Below, in pieces: positions 1 to 3,671 of a stretch of DNA of 6,135 bases. The notes under the pieces were generated by a model. That model was not told where the DNA came from. It searched no databases and saw nothing but the letters and a program-made list of their open reading frames with translations. Positions within the stretch are counted from its first letter, which is position 1, and the number at the start of each line of letters is the position of its first letter. Source of the DNA: an uncultured Rhizobiaceae group bacterium (GTDB taxonomy: Bacteria > Pseudomonadota > Alphaproteobacteria > Rhizobiales > Rhizobiaceae); the NCBI GenBank assembly GCA_905479965.1, contig CAJQOR010000037.1, positions 1 to 6,135 on the forward strand, written 5' to 3'. The position numbers were made by a program, and so were the translations under genes.

Positions 1-736
1 CTTTAATGACAACAAATTCAGTTCCCTCTGGTGCATTCACATAAAGCCTTTTGCCATATTCAAGTGGAACAGTGTCATCACTATCACCATGCATGATCAA
101 AATTGGGGCTGTGATGTTTTTGATATGTTCATCAGATTGAAAATCATGTTTGATGAGCGCTAAAACAGGAACCCACGGATAACGATCTGCCGCAACAGCG
201 GCAACAGAGTTAAATGGCGCTTCCAGCACCATAGCAAATACATCTCTCTGTGTTGCCAGATATGTTGCAACGCCTGTGCCCAAAGAATGGCCATAAAGTG
301 CGATAGGTTGTTCTCGTTCTGCCTGAATGAAATCATAGGCCGCGCTCGCATCAATAAATAAACCTGTTTCGCTTGGTTCTCCCGAACTGCCAGGATAACC
401 GCGATATCCCGCTAAAAGTACACCAAAACCATCTTTGATAAGACGTGCACCGCGGCGTTTTTGACGAACTGCAGAACTGGCATTGCCATGGAAAACAATA
501 ATGGTCGCCTCTCCAGGTTCTGAAGGATGATGAAGGCCAAAAATAGTTTCACCGTCGGGTGTTTTGATCAGAACTTTTTCAAAGTTTTCATCGGGTGCAT
601 TTTCGGTATCAGATGGGCGAACCGGAAAGATGAGTTTGTCTTGCGAAAAATAAAGGTATGCTACTACAACTAAATATGCTGTGACGGCAGAGACGACGAC
701 GAAAGTGAATAACTTTTTTAAGATCGATAAGCGCAA
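1..736 (-). CDS. Membrane-anchored alpha/beta hydrolase, BEM46/ABHD13 type (3' end outside window)
   Basis: The 245 visible residues read as a serine hydrolase of the BEM46/ABHD13 (DUF1749/YfhR-like) group, probably an esterase, thioesterase or depalmitoylase; the substrate cannot be told. Residues 9-29 form one hydrophobic segment right after a short basic start, so the protein is probably anchored in the inner membrane with the catalytic domain outside the cytoplasm. Family marks in order: HGN at 83-85 (oxyanion hole), GYRGYPGSSGEP at 110-121 (highly typical of this group), nucleophile Ser151 in GHSLG (149-153), and probable catalytic Asp220 in HGDSDDTVP (216-224). The catalytic His is expected just beyond the left edge. 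There is no ATG in frame upstream: the frame opens after a stop at 773-775. I therefore chose TTG at 736, which has AAAGG seven bases ahead. The gene lies behind the aminotransferase on the same strand but has its own promoter. Family is certain; function is not. Confidence 0.93.
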   Translation of the reverse strand, partial: MRLSILKKLFTFVVVSAVTAYLVVVAYLYFSQDKLIFPVRPSDTENAPDENFEKVLIKTPDGETIFGLHHPSEPGEATIIVFHGNASSAVRQKRRGARLIKDGFGVLLAGYRGYPGSSGEPSETGLFIDASAAYDFIQAEREQPIALYGHSLGTGVATYLATQRDVFAMVLEAPFNSVAAVAADRYPWVPVLALIKHDFQSDEHIKNITAPILIMHGDSDDTVPLEYGKRLYVNAPEGTEFVVIK

Positions 737-743
737 AATATGA

Positions 744-748
744 CCTTT
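744..748 (-). promoter_or_regulatory. Ribosome binding site that fixes a TTG start
   Basis: On the minus strand AAAGG lies seven bases before TTG at 736. No ATG or GTG occurs in frame between the upstream stop (773-775) and this point, and the first in-frame ATG is deep in the hydrolase domain (residue 169). The site therefore supports TTG as the start of the hydrolase gene. Confidence 0.65.
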
Positions 749-771
749 AGCATGAGCGTGTGCGGAACCTG

Positions 772-799
772 ATTATAAGTTAACGCATACAATTCTCAA
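772..799 (-). promoter_or_regulatory. Sigma70-type promoter for the hydrolase gene
   Basis: Reading the minus strand, TTGAGA (799-794) is a five-of-six match to the -35 consensus. It is followed after 16 bases by TATAAT (777-772), a perfect -10. Transcription would begin near 765, giving a leader of about 30 bases before the TTG start at 736. The -35 lies only 33 bases after the aminotransferase stop codon, and no terminator hairpin is visible between. The hydrolase may thus be read both from this promoter and by read-through. Confidence 0.7.
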
Positions 800-831
800 T
801 CCACACATGACGCCTTTTTAGATCGACAAGT

Positions 832-1992
832 TTAGCTCAAATCAGAAATTGAGGCGCAAATATTTTCAATAATGTAGTCTTGGGTATCTTCAGACAGATA
901 TGGGTGCATTGGTAGACTTAAAACATCCAGTGACAATGCATCCGTCACAGGCAAAATTCCACCTGATGAATGACCGGCAATCAGGTTGTGGCTGTAAGCA
1001 TCCTGATTATGCAATGGTTTGGCATAATAAACGGCTGTTGGAATGCCTTTGTCTTTAAGTTTTGCCTGTAATGCATCACGATCCAAGCCTTGAGGCAGAC
1101 GTGTTGTGTATTGCGCCCAAACAGACTGGCAACCTTCAGGGACATGTGGGCAATTAACAAGATCGTTAAGGCCAGACGTGTAACGGTCAGCAACTTTCTG
1201 GCGCTCGACTATTTCACCGTCAAAAATCTTCAATTTCTCAAGTAGAACCGCAGCCTGCATTGTATCAAGGCGGCCTGTCATACCAATACGAACATTGTCA
1301 TACTGGCTTGTACCTTTACCATGAAATAAGATGGAGCGAAGATCTTCGGCCAAGTCATCATCATCAGTGAACATTGCGCCGCCATCGCCATAAGCCCCTA
1401 ATGGTTTGGCAGGGAAAAAGCTCGTAGCTGTTGCAATTCCTTGTGTGCCAATTGGTGCATTGTGATAACGCGCGCCAAAACTTTGCGCAGCATCGGAAAG
1501 CAGCCACATGTCGTTTTCATCAGCAATTTTCAAAATCGATAAATAATCTGCAGGCAGACCAAACAAATCAACAACGATGATACCTGCAAGGTCTTCACCA
1601 TTGGATTTGGCTGTTTCAACTGCGGCTTTGAGTGCTTTGGGGTCCATGTTGAACGTATCAGGTTCAACATCAACGAAACAAACTTTTGCTCCAAGCCAAG
1701 CAACAACTTCAGCCGTTGCAACAAAGGTAAAGGATGGACAGAAAATAACCTGTCCTGCGCGGACATTTTTAGCCATCAAAACCATTGCCAATGCATCGGT
1801 ACCAGATGAGCATCCTATAGAGTGCTTTGCGCCACAAAATTTGGAAAGCTCAGCCTCAAGTTCAGCAACTTCCGGACCCATCACATATCGTCCATGATCC
1901 AACACGCGCGCCATGGCTTTATCAACATCAGAGCGGATGCGTTTTTGCTGGCTTGCAAGATCAACAAATGGGATATTGGGGATGTTAGTCAT
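832..1992 (-). CDS. DegT/DnrJ/EryC1/StrS-family nucleotide-sugar aminotransferase, WbpE-like
   Basis: A complete 386-residue PLP enzyme of the sugar aminotransferase family, normal in length. Within the family it most resembles WbpE/WlbC, which transaminates UDP-3-keto-N-acetylglucosaminuronic acid during synthesis of diacetamido-mannuronate O-antigen sugars. Visible marks: the N-terminal FVDLASQQKRI block (9-19), HGRYVMGPEV (33-42), SSGTDAL for the PLP phosphate (62-68), SDAAQSFGA with Asp167 for the pyridine nitrogen (166-174), the internal-aldimine lysine Lys196 in SFFPAKPLGAYGDGGA (191-206), RLDTMQAA (241-248) and the C-terminal LSLPMHPYL (358-366). It is cytoplasmic. The ATG at 1992 has only a weak TGAG seven bases ahead, but it matches where the family starts. 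None of the usual partner genes (dehydrogenase, acetyltransferase, epimerase) is in this window. The exact sugar product is inferred; quinovosamine- or bacillosamine-type chemistry cannot be excluded. Confidence 0.95.
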   Translation of the reverse strand: MTNIPNIPFVDLASQQKRIRSDVDKAMARVLDHGRYVMGPEVAELEAELSKFCGAKHSIGCSSGTDALAMVLMAKNVRAGQVIFCPSFTFVATAEVVAWLGAKVCFVDVEPDTFNMDPKALKAAVETAKSNGEDLAGIIVVDLFGLPADYLSILKIADENDMWLLSDAAQSFGARYHNAPIGTQGIATATSFFPAKPLGAYGDGGAMFTDDDDLAEDLRSILFHGKGTSQYDNVRIGMTGRLDTMQAAVLLEKLKIFDGEIVERQKVADRYTSGLNDLVNCPHVPEGCQSVWAQYTTRLPQGLDRDALQAKLKDKGIPTAVYYAKPLHNQDAYSHNLIAGHSSGGILPVTDALSLDVLSLPMHPYLSEDTQDYIIENICASISDLS

Positions 1993-2122
1993 TTAGATAC
2001 TCATATGAACAAGAAGTGCTGAATTTACAGCTTCGTTACGCTGAGTTTTCCTTATCGTCTAGGGTTTTGTGGTAAATAATCGAAATTGATGTTAATTTGA
2101 CGCACACAATAGGTATCTCCCA

Positions 2123-2142
2123 GTGATATTTCGTGATATTTC
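2123..2142. repeat. Two tandem copies of GTGATATTTC
   Basis: The 10-base unit GTGATATTTC occurs twice head to tail (2123-2132 and 2133-2142), in the gap between the DUF2793 gene and the aminotransferase gene. The second copy also supplies the left arm of the hairpin at 2136-2154. It may be a protein-binding direct repeat or simple local duplication. It lies about 130-150 bases upstream of the aminotransferase start. Confidence 0.6.
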
Positions 2143-2154
2143 GTAAGGAAATAT
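2136..2154. repeat. Perfect 7-bp inverted repeat, 5-base loop
   Basis: ATATTTC and GAAATAT pair perfectly around the loop GTAAG. The stem is AT-rich and has no U-run after it on either strand, so it is not a classical intrinsic terminator. It may be part of the 3' end of the DUF2793 transcript or an operator upstream of the aminotransferase gene. Confidence 0.5.
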
Positions 2155-2160
2155 GATGTA

Positions 2161-2176
2161 ACCCATTAATTTGGGT
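2161..2176 (-). terminator. Weak hairpin just after the DUF2793 stop
   Basis: Four bases past the TAA of the DUF2793 gene (minus strand), ACCCA and TGGGT form a 5-bp stem around AATTAA. The position suits a transcript end. The stem is short and is followed by TACATC rather than a U-run, so terminator function is only a possibility. Confidence 0.25.
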
Positions 2177-2180
2177 GGTT

Positions 2181-3203
2181 TTACGTAATTATCGAGCGAT
2201 CTTCACTGCGTCGCCAATTTGAACCATCTGAAAATGCGATGCACGATCCTAGTGAAGAATCAGAGACATAAATCATACGCCCTGCAGCTGATGCATCAGG
2301 CAGTGAGAGTGTTGAATATGCGCTGAGTTGCACTGGCATGTGAGCTGTGATCACGCCGTCCTGTAAGCGCAGAATTTCACCATTATTGACGGTGAACGCA
2401 ATTGCACCATCGCCCAATTGGTTGATCAGTAAACTGCCATTTAGTGCCGTTGAACTGATATCCGTTTGCGAGGGCGAAACTTTCGTTTCAAATGTAGCGG
2501 AAGATAAAGCATCTTCAATTTTTAATTCACCGGCAACTGTCAAAACAGCTGTTGGATTTATATCACCGATTGCAATATTTCCCGTTGATGCATCTGCAAT
2601 AAGCGCTGTTTGAAAATTTGCGCCGTCGCCGCTGGTTTTAATCCGAAACTGATCATCACCCGTAAGACCAAACTCGGCGCGACTAGAATACCCCGTTTGG
2701 AATAAAAGACTAACAGTATCAGTAGCTTGTGCTTTGTTAATTTTTAACTGATGTCCGTTTCCAGCATTGTTAAAAAGACTTGCTTCAGATGATAGCGCAA
2801 AGCGGTTTGTCAGATCTGCTGTGGTGTTGATACCAAGTGTGAGATATTCTGCATAATCATTGGAATTGATGAGATCTAACCAATCAGCACCATCAAAATA
2901 TAGATATGTATTTTCATCCAATATGAATGCTAACCAGCCGGTTTGCGGCGTATAAAATTGAAAAACACCGTCTTGAAAAGCTGCGATATTCCCCGCATGA
3001 TCGGCAAAGCTTCCAGACCCATTTTGCGGCACAATATAACGCGCGCCCGCAGTGGCAGCGTCCGGACCATCGCTAACAGTTCTACTAATTACGCTTAGCT
3101 GTACAATCGCGTCTAATGCCAACAAAGCTTCATTATGCGTGACATGTTTTTGCGCCTGAGAGGGGAGGATGAAGGGCAGCGCCAAATTGTCCGAATTCGT
3201 CAA
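2181..3203 (-). CDS. DUF2793 domain protein, tail-fibre/spike-like
   Basis: A complete 340-residue protein. The N-terminal 110 residues are a clear DUF2793 domain: LALPFILPSQAQKHVTHNEAL (7-27) is its signature, then ARYIVPQ (54-60), IAAFQDGVFQFYTPQTGW (73-90) and YLYFDGADW (100-108). This domain is found in alphaproteobacterial phage and gene-transfer-agent structural proteins. The rest, from about 120, is low in charge and rich in Gly, Ser, Thr and Asn in a beta-strand pattern (FQTALIADASTGNIAIG at 197-213, NPTAVLTVAGELKI at 216-229). It ends with LPDASAAGRMIYVSD...FSDGSNWRR (301-332), the kind of C-terminus seen on tail fibres. There is no signal peptide. The start is TTG at 3203, with GGGA eight bases ahead. 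The nearby ATG at 3217 is out of frame and stops after five codons, and a stop (3219-3221) closes the reading frame upstream. No capsid, tail or lysis gene is adjacent. Function as a fibre or spike is inferred. Confidence 0.9.
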   Translation of the reverse strand: MTNSDNLALPFILPSQAQKHVTHNEALLALDAIVQLSVISRTVSDGPDAATAGARYIVPQNGSGSFADHAGNIAAFQDGVFQFYTPQTGWLAFILDENTYLYFDGADWLDLINSNDYAEYLTLGINTTADLTNRFALSSEASLFNNAGNGHQLKINKAQATDTVSLLFQTGYSSRAEFGLTGDDQFRIKTSGDGANFQTALIADASTGNIAIGDINPTAVLTVAGELKIEDALSSATFETKVSPSQTDISSTALNGSLLINQLGDGAIAFTVNNGEILRLQDGVITAHMPVQLSAYSTLSLPDASAAGRMIYVSDSSLGSCIAFSDGSNWRRSEDRSIIT

Positions 3204-3279
3204 TGTAAAAATCCCATTTTATCATACAAAAATATCGCCTTTGCTGAAACTCAAAAGACGAGCTCCCAAAATAACTGAA

Positions 3280-3301
3280 AATTTATGGTGGGGGATAAAT
3301 T
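3280..3301. repeat. Inverted repeat with G-rich loop
   Basis: AATTTAT and ATAAATT form a perfect 7-bp AT stem around the loop GGTGGGGG. The G-rich loop on a pure AT stem is unusual. The dyad lies 77 bases upstream of the DUF2793 start, so it could act on that gene's promoter. Confidence 0.45.
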
Positions 3302-3314
3302 GGCATGGATCAAC

Positions 3315-3330
3315 AATTTTACCTAAAATT
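3315..3330. repeat. 16-bp AT-rich dyad, operator-like
   Basis: AATTTTA and TAAAATT are perfect 7-base arms separated by CC. The short spacer suits a dimeric DNA-binding protein better than an RNA hairpin. AT-rich dyads of this size also arise by chance. Confidence 0.4.
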
Positions 3331-3503
3331 AAATCAAGTAAAAACAAATGCTTAATTGTACTTCATAAGTTCATTTTTTCATCAGGCGCGCTAAACTTTC
3401 CCCCTCAATTCAGCTGTATTATGTCTCTTTTGTAACAGAGTTTATAATAAGTTCTTTAAAAGCCTAATTTTTCATCAGAAAGGTTTTACACCAAGCTGCT
3501 AGC

Positions 3504-3518
3504 TGGTTAGGTTAACCA
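3504..3518. repeat. Hairpin TGGTTA-GGT-TAACCA
   Basis: Perfect 6-bp arms with a 3-base loop. It is followed after three bases by the CGCGCG hairpin at 3522-3540. Neither strand has a U-run next to it, so there is no sign of a terminator. Confidence 0.45.
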
Positions 3519-3521
3519 ATT

Positions 3522-3540
3522 CGCGCGTTGTAGGCGCGCG
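3522..3540. repeat. GC hairpin CGCGCG-TTGTAGG-CGCGCG
   Basis: Two CGCGCG blocks can pair around a 7-base loop, giving a strong GC-only 6-bp stem in otherwise AT-rich DNA. It has no following U-run on either strand. It lies 12 bases before the 17-bp palindrome at 3553-3569. Confidence 0.5.
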
Positions 3541-3552
3541 TGGGGGAGAAAA

Positions 3553-3569
3553 ATGTTGCATTGCAACAT
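3553..3569. promoter_or_regulatory. 17-bp palindrome, probable operator of the PPDK-like gene
   Basis: ATGTTGCA and TGCAACAT are perfect 8-base arms around a single T. This is the best dyad in the window and the geometry expected of a site for a dimeric repressor or activator. It lies 102 bases upstream of the GTG start of the PPDK-like gene and overlaps a weak promoter match. I cannot name the regulator. The core TTGCA/TGCAA loosely recalls TTTGCAAA-type sites of the RamB/PccR regulators of short-chain acyl metabolism, but that is only a resemblance. Confidence 0.5.
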
Positions 3570-3583
3570 GAAACCTGTGTAAC
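3556..3583 (+). promoter_or_regulatory. Weak candidate promoter for the PPDK-like gene
   Basis: TTGCAT (3556-3561) and TGTAAC (3578-3583) are partial -35 and -10 matches with a 16-base spacer. The -35 would lie inside the palindrome, which would make sense for repression. Both hexamers are poor, so the real promoter could be elsewhere, for example near the TATAAT at 3443-3448. Confidence 0.25.
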
Positions 3584-3656
3584 TGTTCTCAAAACGCGAA
3601 AACAAGCGTCTAAGTTCAAGTTTTATCAGGTGACGTGGTCATTTGCGGGGTCGTGC

Positions 3657-3663
3657 AAGGAGG
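3657..3663 (+). promoter_or_regulatory. Strong Shine-Dalgarno that fixes a GTG start
   Basis: AAGGAGG, a full anti-16S match, lies eight bases before GTG at 3672. This decides for 3672 over the in-frame GTG codons at 3630 (no good ribosome binding site) and 3678 (too far away). Confidence 0.85.
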
Positions 3664-3671
3664 CGGATCCG

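Larger units (their letters stand above)
1993..2180. other. Gap between aminotransferase and DUF2793 genes
   Basis: 188 bases with no credible gene. It holds the tandem repeat and two hairpins listed separately, and presumably the aminotransferase promoter. I found no convincing -35/-10 pair on the minus strand. Just before the aminotransferase ATG the minus strand reads ATG AGT ATC TAA, a three-codon frame whose stop directly abuts the start codon. Confidence 0.6.
3204..3671. other. Divergent intergenic region, rich in inverted repeats
   Basis: 468 bases between the leftward DUF2793 gene and the rightward PPDK-like gene, with no credible protein gene and no tRNA. It is AT-rich from about 3204 to 3480 and contains five inverted repeats. 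These are the dyads at 3280-3301, 3315-3330, 3504-3518, 3522-3540 and 3553-3569. A perfect -10-like TATAAT sits on the plus strand at 3443-3448 but lacks a recognisable -35. The 11-base string TTTTTCATCAG occurs at 3375-3385 and again at 3468-3478. On the minus strand TATGAT (3226-3221) could be a -10 for the DUF2793 gene, again without a good -35. Confidence 0.7.

Noticed and set aside
1577..2022. Two plus-strand open frames opposite the aminotransferase
   Set aside because: They are antisense shadows of a complete, well-conserved gene and have no ribosome binding sites or recognisable motifs.
3375..3478. Direct repeat TTTTTCATCAG (3375-3385 and 3468-3478) as an attachment site or insertion footprint
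   Set aside because: Only 11 bases, partly a T-run, with no mobile-element gene or terminal inverted repeats in the 93 bases between starts.
3504..3540. Double hairpin as an intrinsic terminator
   Set aside because: The stems are adequate but no U-run follows on either strand, and the region lies between divergent genes, where no transcript needs to end.
3630..3671. Earlier in-frame GTG start at 3630 for the PPDK-like gene
   Set aside because: It has no Shine-Dalgarno sequence, whereas GTG 3672 has AAGGAGG at ideal spacing and matches the length of the family's N-terminus.
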